Shown in pieces: positions 37,175-48,407 of a DNA stretch of 64,000 nucleotides. Both the position numbers and the translations under genes were made by a program. The notes beneath the pieces were generated by a model. It saw only the letters and a program-made list of their open reading frames with translations. It ran no database searches and was not told where the DNA came from. Numbering within the stretch: position 1 is the stretch's first letter; the number at the start of each line of letters is the position of its first letter. This stretch comes from JACVRW01 sp963819115 (lineage in GTDB: Bacteria; Actinomycetota; Thermoleophilia; Solirubrobacterales; Thermoleophilaceae), in assembly GCA_963819115.1 (NCBI GenBank), contig CAWFUR010000011.1, positions 2,046,001 to 2,110,000 of the forward strand. Reading direction: 5' to 3'.

Positions 37175-38125
37175 GAGCGGATCTGGGAGCCCCAGCCCAC
37201 GTCCTGGGCCTCGCCGCGCTCCTTGGCGATCGCCTCCTGGCGCTTTCGCTCCTCCAGCTCGATCAGCTTCGCGCGCAGCACCGTCATGGCCGAGTTCTTG
37301 TTTGCCGACTGTGAGCGCTCGTTCTGGCACTGCACCACGATGCCGGTCGGGCGGTGGGTGATGCGCACGGCGGAGTCGGTCTTGTTCACGTGCTGGCCGC
37401 CGGCGCCGGACGCGCGGTAGGTGTCGATCTGGATGTCGTCGGGCTCGATCTCCACCTCGCCCGTGTCCTCGATGAGCGGCGCCACCTCCAGGCCGGCGAA
37501 CGCGGTGTGGCGGCGTGACTGCGCGTCGAAGGGCGAGATCCGCACCAGCCGGTGCACGCCCTTCTCGGCCGAGAACAGCCCGTAGGCGTTCTCCCCGCGG
37601 GCGATGAACGTGGCCGACTTGATGCCCGCCTCCTCCCCCGCCGACACCTCGACCAGCTCGTTCTTCATCCCTCGTCGCTCGGCCCAGCGCATCTCCGTGC
37701 GCAGCAGCATCTCGGCCCAGTCCTGGGAGTCGGTGCCGCCCGCACCGGCGTTCACGGTGACCACCGCGTCGCCGTGGTCGTACTCGCCCGCGAACAGGCG
37801 CGCCTCCTCGAGCGACGGCCAGGCGCGAGCGCACCGACGCGAGCTGCTCCTCAAGCTCGGCGGCGATCGACTCGTCCTCCTCCGCCAGCTCCTCCAGCGT
37901 GTCCAGGTCGCCGATGTCCCGCTCCAGCGAGCGGAACGACTCCAGCCTGCGGGCCACGGCGGCGTGCTCGGCCGAGACCCTGGCCGCGCGCTCCTGGTCG
38001 TCCCAGAAGCCACCCTCCTGCATCTGGCCCTCCAGGGCCTGGACGCGTTCTTCTAGTGAAGCGGGGTCAAAGATAGTCCGCGAGCAGCGCAAGCTGGCCG
38101 CGGAGGCCATCGGCGCCGGCAGCCG

Positions 38126-38129
<4 letters not shown>
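37024..38129 (-). CDS. prfB: peptide chain release factor 2, with programmed frameshift and a second +1 shift
   Basis: The GTG start at 38129 overlaps the secA stop (GTGA). The zero frame reads MTAAGADGLRGQLALLADYL and stops at TGA in the CTTTGAC site. A +1 shift enters DPASLEERVQALEGQ. Near 37811-37822 a further +1 shift is needed to reach SLEEARLFAGEYDHGDAVV and the rest. The length (1106 nt) is exactly two over a multiple of three, giving 367 residues, close to the usual RF2. It has GGTDSQDWAEML, the stop-codon motif SPF in ISPFDAQSRR, and GGQ in SGAGGQHVNKTD. Confidence 0.92.
38066..38072 (-). other. programmed +1 frameshift site of prfB
   Basis: CTTTGAC on the minus strand is the universal RF2 recoding site: CTT slips forward onto TTT across the in-frame TGA. 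It follows 19 codons, and the downstream frame is RF2. The stimulatory AGGGGG of E. coli is not evident; the preceding bases are GCGGACTAT. Confidence 0.9.
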
Positions 38130-41023
<2,894 letters not shown>

Positions 41024-41067
41024 GTTTGAGACGGTAGCAAGGGTGAGGGGGCGCTCTGGAGCGGTAT

Positions 41068-41412
41068 TCAGGCGGTGCTGGGCTCCTGCCCGGCGGTCGC
41101 CCGATCGCGGCGCGAGCGCCGCTTGTCCCGGTGCTTCTTCACCTGACGGGCCAAGTCCTCCGCCACGAGGTTGATCGAATGCACCATGTCGGTGGAGCGC
41201 TTGGTGCACCTGAGCGTTGCGCCCTTCACGTGCAGGGTGGCCTCGGCGATCTGAGAGTCCTTGATCGACGGGTTGGCCTCCTCGCGCAGCTCGATCTCCA
41301 CATCGGCCAGCGGGGAGACCTGGCGCGAAACCTTGGCGAGCTTCTTCTCGACGTGGGCCCTGACCTCGTCGTCCACCACGACGTGGTGGCGTCCCTTGAC
41401 CTGGATGCGCAT
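41068..41412 (-). CDS. hpf: ribosome hibernation-promoting factor, short form
   Basis: This 114-residue protein (MRIQVKGRHHVVVDDEVRAH, VEIELREEANPSIKDSQIAE, LVAEDLARQVKKHRDKRRSR) has only the N-terminal HPF/RaiA fold and a basic tail. The C-terminal dimerisation domain of the long actinobacterial form is missing, and only 44 bp separate it from secA, so nothing has been lost to a frameshift. It would bind the 30S decoding centre and silence ribosomes in starvation. Confidence 0.93.
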   Translation of the reverse strand: MRIQVKGRHHVVVDDEVRAHVEKKLAKVSRQVSPLADVEIELREEANPSIKDSQIAEATLHVKGATLRCTKRSTDMVHSINLVAEDLARQVKKHRDKRRSRRDRATAGQEPSTA

Positions 41413-41490
41413 CGGGCCTCCTCGAATCGGCGATTTGGAGAGCGTCTTCGATGGTAGTGGCCGTTCTGGGCGGAGGGAAGGGGTCTGGAC

Positions 41491-42126
41491 CTATCGCCCA
41501 GGAGTCCGCGCATAGGCGACGCCGAGCACCTCCCCGCACCCCACCTCACGCAGGGCGGCGGCGCACCCGGCCAGGGTGGCGCCGGTGGTGATCACGTCGT
41601 CCACGACCAGGCACCGCGGCGGCGCTCGGACCCCGTGGCGAACGGCAATCGAGCCGCGGAGAGCGCGAGCCCGCTCCCCCCTTCCACGGCCCACCTGGGA
41701 CCCCGAGCCGCCACCGCGCGTGAGCACCGGTGCCACCGGAAGGCCGGTGCGGCGGGCCACCGCGTCGGCGAGCGCCTCGGCCTGGTTGAACCCGCGCTCG
41801 CGCGCGCGGCGGGGATGGATCGGCACGGGCACCAGCGCCGAGCCGCGAGCCAGGAGGCCGTCCGGCGCCCCGGCCACGATCGCCGCCGCCATGGCCTGGG
41901 CCACCCCCAGCGCCGTCCTGAACTTCAGCGCGCGCACCAGCTCCCGGGCCGGGCCCTCGTAGGCCACGGCGGCGAAGGCGGGCAGGCCGGAGGCCGCCGT
42001 GAGCTCCGGCGCCAGGCGTGTGAGCTCGCCGGAGCAGTCCCGGCATAGCGGGCCGGCGCGGCCGGCGGGACCACGGCAGCCCCAGCAGAGCGGCGGCGCG
42101 AGCAGCGAGGCGAGCGTGAGGCGCAC
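41491..42126 (-). CDS. comF: ComF-family phosphoribosyltransferase-like protein
   Basis: This protein of about 211 residues starts at GTG (RLTLASLLAPPLCWGCRGPA), with a Cys-pair zinc motif CWGCRG...LCRDC. It has VPVPIHPRRARERGFNQAEA and the PRPP-loop VLVVDDVITTGAT-type sequence (LVVDDVITTGATLAGC). ComF is needed for DNA uptake in some bacteria; here it is just the conserved neighbour of hpf. It is divergent from ctaG. Confidence 0.92.
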   Translation of the reverse strand: MRLTLASLLAPPLCWGCRGPAGRAGPLCRDCSGELTRLAPELTAASGLPAFAAVAYEGPARELVRALKFRTALGVAQAMAAAIVAGAPDGLLARGSALVPVPIHPRRARERGFNQAEALADAVARRTGLPVAPVLTRGGGSGSQVGRGRGERARALRGSIAVRHGVRAPPRCLVVDDVITTGATLAGCAAALREVGCGEVLGVAYARTPGR

Positions 42127-42185
42127 CGGCCGAGCCTGGCGCGCGTTGCGTTGCCCGTGGGCACGCCAATGCCACAATCGCGTGC

Positions 42186-43028
42186 GTGCTGGGTTACGAA
42201 GGAGCGACGCACCCGCAGCTCCACTGGCTGCCGGACCCGGCCGTGCTGGCGCCGCTGGCCCTGTTGGCCGGCATCTACGTCTGGAGGTTCCGGGAGGCGC
42301 GCCGGGAGGCCGGCGGCCGTGGGGCCGGTCCCGCGCAGGCCGCGGCGTTCGCGGGGTGCATGATCGCGCTCCTGGTGGCTCTCGTCTCTCCCATCGACGG
42401 GCTGGGCGACGATTACCTCTTCTCCGCCCACATGGTCCAGCACGTGCTGCTGGGGGACATCGCTCCGCTGCTGTTCCTGCTCTCGCTCTCGCGGGTGATC
42501 ATGCGGCCGGCCACCCGCCGCCTTCAGGGGGTGGAGCGTGCGCTGGGGCCGCTGGCCAGCCCGGCCACGGGCATCGTTCTGTGGCTCGGGATCATGTACC
42601 TGTGGCACATCCCGCGGTTTTACGACGCGGCCGTGGAGCACCCGCTCCTCCACGTGTTCGAGCACGTGTGCTTCTTCACCGCCGGCGTGGCGCTGTGGTG
42701 GCCGCTGATCCAGCCCGTGCCGATGCGGCGGCGGCTGACGGGGATGCAGCCGTTGGTGTACATCGCGTCGGCCAAGGCCGGTCTGGCCGCCCTCGGGCTG
42801 CTGCTGACCTGGAAGTCCACCGCGATCTACCCCTACTACGAGCACACCCCGCGGATCTGGGGTCTATCGCCCGTGGCCGATCAGAACGTGGGCGGCGCGA
42901 TCATGATGGCCGAGCAGTCGTTCACGCTGGTGGTCGTGCTCGTGTGGCTGTTCATGCGGATGCTCGCCCGCTCGGAGACCGAGGAGCTCCGGCGCGAGCG
43001 CCTGGAGGAGCGCGCCGGAACGCTCTAG
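42186..43028 (+). CDS. ctaG: cytochrome c oxidase assembly factor CtaG (caa3 type)
   Basis: This is a 280-residue protein with about seven transmembrane helices. It has SAHMVQHVLLGDIAPLLFLL, MYLWHIPRFYDAAVEHPLLH, VFEHVCFFTAGVALWWPLI and DQNVGGAIMMAEQSFTLVVV, the conserved blocks of the caa3_CtaG family. The His and Met residues suit copper handling for CuB insertion. No oxidase subunit gene lies in this window. It shares the CTAG stop with the next gene. Confidence 0.9.
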   Translation: MLGYEGATHPQLHWLPDPAVLAPLALLAGIYVWRFREARREAGGRGAGPAQAAAFAGCMIALLVALVSPIDGLGDDYLFSAHMVQHVLLGDIAPLLFLLSLSRVIMRPATRRLQGVERALGPLASPATGIVLWLGIMYLWHIPRFYDAAVEHPLLHVFEHVCFFTAGVALWWPLIQPVPMRRRLTGMQPLVYIASAKAGLAALGLLLTWKSTAIYPYYEHTPRIWGLSPVADQNVGGAIMMAEQSFTLVVVLVWLFMRMLARSETEELRRERLEERAGTL

Positions 43029-44401
43029 GAGCCGGCAGTGCCATCCAGGACGGCGCCGTCTTCCACCGAGCGCGGGCCCTCCACGCGCACCCGGCCCCGC
43101 ACGGTCACGTCCGCGCCGAAGGTCACATCGCCGTCCACCTCGAGCCGCTCGCACGCGATCAGTGACGGCGCGCCGGACGGGAAGTGGCGCTCCATGTCCG
43201 CCAGCAGCTTGTAGTTCTTGGAGTCGAGGTCGATCAGCGGCGGCTGGCCGGCGCGCTCCGGTGCAAGCTCCACGCGCGGGCCCTCGCTCATCACGTAGGC
43301 GTCCGATCGCAGCGCGAGCAGGTCGCCGGTGGCCTTGACCGGGACGAAGCGCGTGCGGGGCACCCGCACCGCGGCCGCGCCCTGGAACACGTCGATGGCC
43401 GCGCCCATCGCGGTCTCCAGCTGGATCACGGCCGGCGAGGACGAGTCCGTGGGGTCCACGGTCTTGCGGTTCACGATCATGGGCAGCTCGATCACCCCGC
43501 CGCTGGCCTCGAGCACGCCGGCCAACGCGCGGAGGTTCACCCAGATGGTGTTGGTGTTGAAGTAACGGTGGCGGCTCACGTCCTGGAACGAGTCCACGTC
43601 CTCGTCAGGGGTCTGGGCGATCTCCCGCAGCACCAGCCCGCCGCCCGGCCGCCGGGCGAGGTGGCCTCCCTTGCGGTCGGAGAGCGTGCGGTCCGCGGCC
43701 TCCATCAGGAAGGGCATGCCCTCCCGCGCGAACCAGGCGAGGATGCGCAGGTCGAGAGTGGCCCCGAGGTTGTCCGAGTTCGACACGAAGGCGTATTCGA
43801 AGCCACGCTCCAGGAGCGCCTCGAGCATCCCGGAGCCGGAGAGCGACGGGTAGAGGTCGCCGTGCCCCGGCGGCGCCCATTCGAGCTTCGGGTCGGCGGG
43901 CCACTCCGCGGGTTCGAGGCTGTCCTCCAGCAGCTTCGGAACGCGGCCCTGCGGGAAGTCGAGCGGCAGGCCCTCAATGGCGAGGTCCGGGTAGCGCTCC
44001 AGCGCGGCCAGCGAGTCCTCGCGCGTGGCGAAGCTGTTCATCAGCACCAGCGGCACGGCCGCCCCGGCACGCTCGCGCAGCCCGAGGATCTGGCGGGCGA
44101 TGATGTCCAGGAAGGTCAGCCCGTCCTTCACCTCCAGCAGCGACTTGGCCCGGGTCATGCCCATTCCAGTGCCCAGGCCGCCGTTCAGCTTGATCACCAC
44201 GGCCCGGCGAAGCGCCTCCTCGGCGCCGGCGGGGTCGTCCGGCAGCTGCTCGGCGTCCGGGAGCTCGGCCACGGGCTCGATCTCCGCCTCGGGCAGCACC
44301 CCCCGGTCCCCCGAGGCGAGCCGCGAGCGGTAGCGGCTGAAGGTCTCCACGGCCACGTCCGGCAGGCCCTCGGCTCTCATCTTCTCGGCGGCGGCGTCCA
44401 T
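43025..44401 (-). CDS. UTP-glucose-1-phosphate uridylyltransferase, eukaryotic UDPGP type
   Basis: This is a 458-residue protein. VIKLNGGLGTGMGMTRAKSL is the nucleotide-binding motif of the eukaryotic-like UDPGP family, distinct from the bacterial GalU type. FLMNSFAT-type (LVLMNSFATRED), FVSNSDNLGATLD and FNTNTIWVNL follow, and a left-handed beta-helix end (FGADVTVRGRVRVEG). It makes UDP-glucose, the substrate of the UDP-glucose dehydrogenase at 53.7-56.4 kb. The ATG at 44401 is used. Confidence 0.9.
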   Translation of the reverse strand: MDAAAEKMRAEGLPDVAVETFSRYRSRLASGDRGVLPEAEIEPVAELPDAEQLPDDPAGAEEALRRAVVIKLNGGLGTGMGMTRAKSLLEVKDGLTFLDIIARQILGLRERAGAAVPLVLMNSFATREDSLAALERYPDLAIEGLPLDFPQGRVPKLLEDSLEPAEWPADPKLEWAPPGHGDLYPSLSGSGMLEALLERGFEYAFVSNSDNLGATLDLRILAWFAREGMPFLMEAADRTLSDRKGGHLARRPGGGLVLREIAQTPDEDVDSFQDVSRHRYFNTNTIWVNLRALAGVLEASGGVIELPMIVNRKTVDPTDSSSPAVIQLETAMGAAIDVFQGAAAVRVPRTRFVPVKATGDLLALRSDAYVMSEGPRVELAPERAGQPPLIDLDSKNYKLLADMERHFPSGAPSLIACERLEVDGDVTFGADVTVRGRVRVEGPRSVEDGAVLDGTAGS

Positions 44402-44537
44402 GAAGGCGATCCTATGCGCCTCAAGCAGTTGACCGTTCGGTCGATAAAGGGTCCACCACCCTCCAATCAGAGGAGGAGCCATACCCGTCTCAGCCACCGA
44501 CCCGATTACGGCCGCCGGGCTTGCGGGAGTTCGCCGC

Positions 44538-47129
44538 ATGTCGTTCGCCGCCGTGGATGCGGTGGAGCCGGGCCCAATCTTCAGGACCCTCGCCGCCGAG
44601 CTCTTCGGAGTCTTCGGCATCGACTCGGTCCACGTCTGCGTGCTGGCCGACGCCGATACCGTGGGCCGGGGCACGGTGTACGAGCAATGCCCCGACGGCA
44701 CCGCCCGCGAGAGCGAGCACTACGTGGTGCCCTTCGACCGTCCCAGCGGGGTGCACCGCGTGCTGGCCACGGGCGCTCCCCTGAACGTCTTCGACGCCCC
44801 CGGCTCGGAGATCGTCTCGCGCGAGCTCACCGAGCGCTTCAACGCGGCGAGCATGCTCTACGTGCCGCTCAGCTACGAGCGCGGCGTGCGCGCGGTGGTG
44901 CTGCTGCTGAGCGCGTCCCCGCGCCGCTTCGCCGACGAGGAGGTGGACCTGGTCCACACGATGGCGAACCAGGCCGCCGGAGGACTCGCGGCGCTGGACC
45001 TGCGCACGCGCCTGGCCGGGCAGGCGGAGACCCAGGCGGCCATCGCCCGCGCGGCGCGGACCCTGAACGAGACGCTCGAGCGGCCCGAGGTACTGGACAC
45101 CCTCTGCCGCGAGGTGAACGTGGCCCTGGGAGCGGACCTCAGCGGCGTGTACCTGGGCGATGGCGAGAGCGGCGGCGTGGCCGTGGCCGCGCACGGCCTG
45201 ACCGACGGCGATTCCGAGTGGTGGGGGTACCGGATCGCGCCCGGAGAGGGCGTGGCCGGCCAGGTGCTGCTCACCGGGGAGCCGGTGGTGTCGAACGACT
45301 ACCAGGGAGAGGTCGACGTGCCGGGCGTGGAGGAGATGCGCCGGGTGCGCACCGCGGTGTCAGTGCCGATGTTCTGGAACGGAGCGCTGCGGGGAGCGCT
45401 CTCGGTGGCCTTCTTCTCCCTGCGGCGCGTGGAGGCCGAGGACCTCACCACGCTACAGGCGATCGCCAGCCTCGCGTCCGTGGCCTGCGGCAAGGCCGAG
45501 GCCTTCGAGGCCGCCCGGGCCGCCGCGCGAACGGACTCGCTAACCGGCCTCCTGAATCACGGCGCGATCCAGGTGCGCACCGCCGAGGAGATCTGGCGTG
45601 CCCGCCGCGGCGGAAACGGCCTCACCTGCCTGCTGGCCGACCTCGACAACTTCAAGCCCATCAACGACCGCCACGGGCACCTGGTGGGAGACGAGATCCT
45701 GAAGCGCGTGGCCACGGCGCTGGACGCCGAGTTCCGGCCCTACGACGGCGTGGCCCGTTACGGCGGGGACGAGTTCGTGGTGATGCTGCCCGACACCGAC
45801 GAGGACGGTGGCGTGCACGCGGCCCACCGCCTGCGCACGTGCGTGGCCCGCACCGGCCTGGCGTTCGGAGACCTGGGCCTCCCCGTGACCGCCTCCGTGG
45901 GCATCGCCCAGTGGGCCGAGCCGCTGACGGCGGGTGAGCTGCTGGACCGCGCAGACCGCGCGCTGCTGCTGGCCAAGCGCCGGGGCAAGAACTTGTTCGT
46001 GGTGGCCAGCGCGCACGCCGAGCTGGAGCTCGCCGCGCTGGAGACGGGAAGCGCGCCCTCGCAGCTCATGAACTCGTTCTGGAGCATGGTGGCGCGCTGC
46101 GACCAGCCGAGCGAGGTGCTCGACGTGATCCCGTCCTTCATCCGGCGGGAGCTCGAACTCGAGGAGGTGGCGTTCTACGAGCGCGCGGACATGACCGGCC
46201 TTACGCGCGTGATGGGGATCCGCGCGCCCGGCGATCCGGCCCCCGCGGCCTTTCTGCCGCTGCTCGTGGCGCCCTACGAGGAGCTGGCGCAACGACTCAA
46301 GGGGGGATCGATCGCCCGCAGCTCGCTGGACGAGCTTCGACGTGCACTCGGGATCGAGGCCCCGGCCGGCGTCCACGAGGATCCCCAGGGATCGTTCGCC
46401 GCCGTGGGCGTGGCACGCGCGGGCGAGGTCCGCGGTGTGCTGCTCCTGCGCCACTCCGGCACCGAGTTCCCGCGCACCGCCGTGCGTCTCACGGAGATGG
46501 TGGTGGGACAGGCGATGACCGTGCTCCTCGGTCAGTCCCACGGCGGCTCGCGCAACGCCGTGGCCGCACTGGCCGCGGCCATCGACGCGCGCGACAACTA
46601 CACGCTCTCCCACTCCCGCGACGTGGTGGACCTGGCCTGCGCGGTGGCCGAGCGCCTGGGGCTCTCTCGCTCGGAGACCGCGAAGGTGCGCGACGGCGCG
46701 ATGCTCCACGACGTGGGGAAGGTGGCCATCCCCAACGAGATCCTCTACAAGGCCGGCCCGCTCGACGACGGCGAGTGGGAGGTGATGCGCCAACACCCGG
46801 TGATCGGGGAGCGCATCCTCCTCCGGACGCCGGAGCTCGCGACGATCGCCCCGCTCGTGCGGCACGAGCACGAGCGCTGGGACGGGCTCGGCTATCCGGA
46901 CGGGCTGGCCGGCCGCGACATCCCGGCGGGCAGCCGCATCATCTTCGCCTGCGACGCCTACAACGCGATGATCACCGACCGCCCGTACCGCGAGCCGATG
47001 TCGCACGCGGAGGCGCTCGACGAGCTGATGCGCGGCGCGGGCACGCAATTCGACCCGGACGTGGTGAACGCGCTGATCGAGGTGCTGGCCTTCCGGCCGA
47101 AGCCGCAGGAGCCGGTGGCCGCGCGCTAG
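44538..47129 (+). CDS. GAF-GAF-GGDEF-HD-GYP cyclic-di-GMP protein
   Basis: This is an 863-residue soluble protein. Two GAF-like domains fill residues about 1-320 (YVPLSYERGVRAVVLLLSA; VSVPMFWNGALRGALSVAFF). GGDEF (about 325-490) has the intact YGGDEF and an RxxD inhibitory site (RPYD) five residues before it. A third GAF-like part leads to HD-GYP (about 670-855) with HDVGKVAIPNEIL, HERWDGLGYPDGL. One chain could both make and break c-di-GMP. The ATG has GGAG nine bases upstream, in the 136-bp divergent gap. Confidence 0.9.
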   Translation: MSFAAVDAVEPGPIFRTLAAELFGVFGIDSVHVCVLADADTVGRGTVYEQCPDGTARESEHYVVPFDRPSGVHRVLATGAPLNVFDAPGSEIVSRELTERFNAASMLYVPLSYERGVRAVVLLLSASPRRFADEEVDLVHTMANQAAGGLAALDLRTRLAGQAETQAAIARAARTLNETLERPEVLDTLCREVNVALGADLSGVYLGDGESGGVAVAAHGLTDGDSEWWGYRIAPGEGVAGQVLLTGEPVVSNDYQGEVDVPGVEEMRRVRTAVSVPMFWNGALRGALSVAFFSLRRVEAEDLTTLQAIASLASVACGKAEAFEAARAAARTDSLTGLLNHGAIQVRTAEEIWRARRGGNGLTCLLADLDNFKPINDRHGHLVGDEILKRVATALDAEFRPYDGVARYGGDEFVVMLPDTDEDGGVHAAHRLRTCVARTGLAFGDLGLPVTASVGIAQWAEPLTAGELLDRADRALLLAKRRGKNLFVVASAHAELELAALETGSAPSQLMNSFWSMVARCDQPSEVLDVIPSFIRRELELEEVAFYERADMTGLTRVMGIRAPGDPAPAAFLPLLVAPYEELAQRLKGGSIARSSLDELRRALGIEAPAGVHEDPQGSFAAVGVARAGEVRGVLLLRHSGTEFPRTAVRLTEMVVGQAMTVLLGQSHGGSRNAVAALAAAIDARDNYTLSHSRDVVDLACAVAERLGLSRSETAKVRDGAMLHDVGKVAIPNEILYKAGPLDDGEWEVMRQHPVIGERILLRTPELATIAPLVRHEHERWDGLGYPDGLAGRDIPAGSRIIFACDAYNAMITDRPYREPMSHAEALDELMRGAGTQFDPDVVNALIEVLAFRPKPQEPVAAR

Positions 47130-47130
47130 C

Positions 47131-47625
47131 GTGCCGCCGGTGGGCGACCTTCACATCGCGCCGGCCACGGAGGCCGACCTGCCGGACCTTCTCCCGCTGC
47201 TGCGCGGGTACAGCGACTTCTACGAGGTGGCGCCCTCGGACGCTGACCTGCTGGCCATGTCGCGGGCGCTGATCGCGGATCCGGAGCGCGAGGGGATCCA
47301 GCTTGTGGCCCGGGGCGCCTCCGGGAACGCGATCGGGTTCGCCACGGTGCTCTGGACCTGGTCCACCCTCAGCGCCTCGCGCATCGGGGTGATGAACGAC
47401 CTGTTCGTGCTCGAGAGCGCTCGCGGCGCGGGCGCGGCCGACGCGCTGATCGCGGCCTGCGCGGAGCTCGTCCGGGCGCACGGGGGTACGGGCCTCGAGT
47501 GGATGACAGCTCACGACAACCGTCGCGCCCAGACCGTGTACGAGCGCGTTGGCGGGGAGCGCGACGAGCGCTGGCTCAGCTACTCGCTGGGCGTGTCGCC
47601 CGGCGCCACCACCCCGGACTCGTAG
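47131..47625 (+). CDS. GNAT-family acetyltransferase
   Basis: This 164-residue protein starts at a GTG two bases after the preceding stop. It has a classical acetyl-CoA site (VLESARGAGAADALIAACAE) and HDNRRAQTVYERVGG. It is co-transcribed with the c-di-GMP gene, but the substrate cannot be guessed. Confidence 0.92.
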   Translation: MPPVGDLHIAPATEADLPDLLPLLRGYSDFYEVAPSDADLLAMSRALIADPEREGIQLVARGASGNAIGFATVLWTWSTLSASRIGVMNDLFVLESARGAGAADALIAACAELVRAHGGTGLEWMTAHDNRRAQTVYERVGGERDERWLSYSLGVSPGATTPDS

Positions 47626-47667
47626 GCCTCCCCCTCCACCGGGTCGGGTCCTCACCTTCCTGCCCTG

Positions 47668-47684
47668 TGGTTGCACAGCAACCA
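47668..47684. repeat. small hairpin after the GNAT gene
   Basis: TGGTTGC-ACA-GCAACCA is a 7-bp stem with a 3-base loop, 43 bp after the GNAT stop. It may help terminate the c-di-GMP operon together with the larger hairpin downstream. Confidence 0.5.
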
Positions 47685-47728
47685 TAAGTCAGGAACCTGT
47701 CCCCCGCGGGGCGCTCAATTCCGCGCAC

Positions 47729-47753
47729 GGCCGCGACCTCCAGGGTCGCGGCC
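47729..47753. terminator. strong hairpin between convergent genes
   Basis: GGCCGCGACC-TCCAG-GGTCGCGGCC is a perfect 10-bp GC stem with a 5-base loop. It lies in the 150-bp gap between the converging GNAT and 4-TM genes, so it probably stops both. There is no T tract on either side. Confidence 0.65.
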
Positions 47754-47775
47754 GCTGCGCGTCCGGGCCTCCCGC

Positions 47776-48252
47776 CTACTGGGCGGGCACAGGCGGCGGA
47801 GCGTCCGCCGTCCGCGGTGCCTCGCCCATCGAGAGATAGCCGCCGTAGGCCACGCCGCCCGCGGCGATCAGACCGAGGAACAGCCCGATCTTGCGCCCGA
47901 AGTCGATGTTGTTCTGGACGACCGCGGGAATGTCCGGCCCGGGCACGTCGATGATCCGGTAGAGGACCAGCAGCACCGCGAGTGCCCCGAGCCCCGTGAG
48001 AATCGTGCCCACCGGGAGATCGGGTGGCAGGGCCACGTCGGCGAGGCGCGCCACGGCCAGTCCGACCGCCGCCGCGCCGACCAGGAACAGCACGATGTCG
48101 ATGTACGAGAAGACCTCCCAGGCATTCCCGCTCTCGCTCGTGGAGAAGCCGCCGACGTTCACGTCGACGCCGTACCACGGAAGGAACATGACAACCAGGA
48201 GCGCGAGACCGCTGCCTCCGGCGATCAACTCGCCCCGGCTCAGCCGCGACAT
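47776..48252 (-). CDS. four-helix membrane protein of unknown function
   Basis: This 158-residue protein starts at ATG 48252, supported by a strong GGGGAGGAAG ribosome-binding site eleven bases upstream that rules out a longer TTG start. It has four hydrophobic segments (ELIAGGSGLALLVVMFLPWY, YIDIVLFLVGAAAVGLAVAR, ILTGLGALAVLLVLYRIID, IGLFLGLIAAGGVAYGGYL) and a Pro-rich end. No family is recognised. Confidence 0.8.
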   Translation of the reverse strand: MSRLSRGELIAGGSGLALLVVMFLPWYGVDVNVGGFSTSESGNAWEVFSYIDIVLFLVGAAAVGLAVARLADVALPPDLPVGTILTGLGALAVLLVLYRIIDVPGPDIPAVVQNNIDFGRKIGLFLGLIAAGGVAYGGYLSMGEAPRTADAPPPVPAQ

Positions 48253-48282
48253 ATCCACAGACTTCCTCCCCAAATAGCTCTC

Positions 48283-48308
48283 GCCGAATCGGCCGTCTCT
48301 GATTCGGC
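48283..48308. promoter_or_regulatory. inverted repeat upstream of the four-helix gene
   Basis: GCCGAATC and GATTCGGC form a perfect 8-bp inverted repeat with a 10-base spacer, 31 bp before the start codon at 48252. It may be an operator or, read from the ahcY side, part of a terminator. Confidence 0.45.
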
Positions 48309-48336
48309 AGGGTTAGCGCCGAACTGAACCGGCGGC

Positions 48337-48359
48337 GGACGCCGTTAGTACGGGCGTCC
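48337..48359. terminator. hairpin downstream of the ahcY-like gene
   Basis: GGACGCC-GTTAGTACG-GGCGTCC is a perfect 7-bp stem with a 9-base loop, about 50 bp after the minus-strand stop at 48408. It is a candidate terminator for the ahcY run. Confidence 0.5.
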
Positions 48360-48407
48360 GACGCTTTGTACCAGCGGCGGAGGTCGGCTCCGGGGCCGGA
48401 GCGGCGC

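Noticed and set aside
41024..41539. Upstream extension of the secA frame
   Set aside because: It crosses the hpf gene in another frame. SecA clearly starts at MTILDRALRVG at 41023.
43184..44537. 5' part of a long plus-strand frame opposite the UDPGP gene
   Set aside because: It is antisense to a real gene. The c-di-GMP protein begins at 44538 in a different frame.
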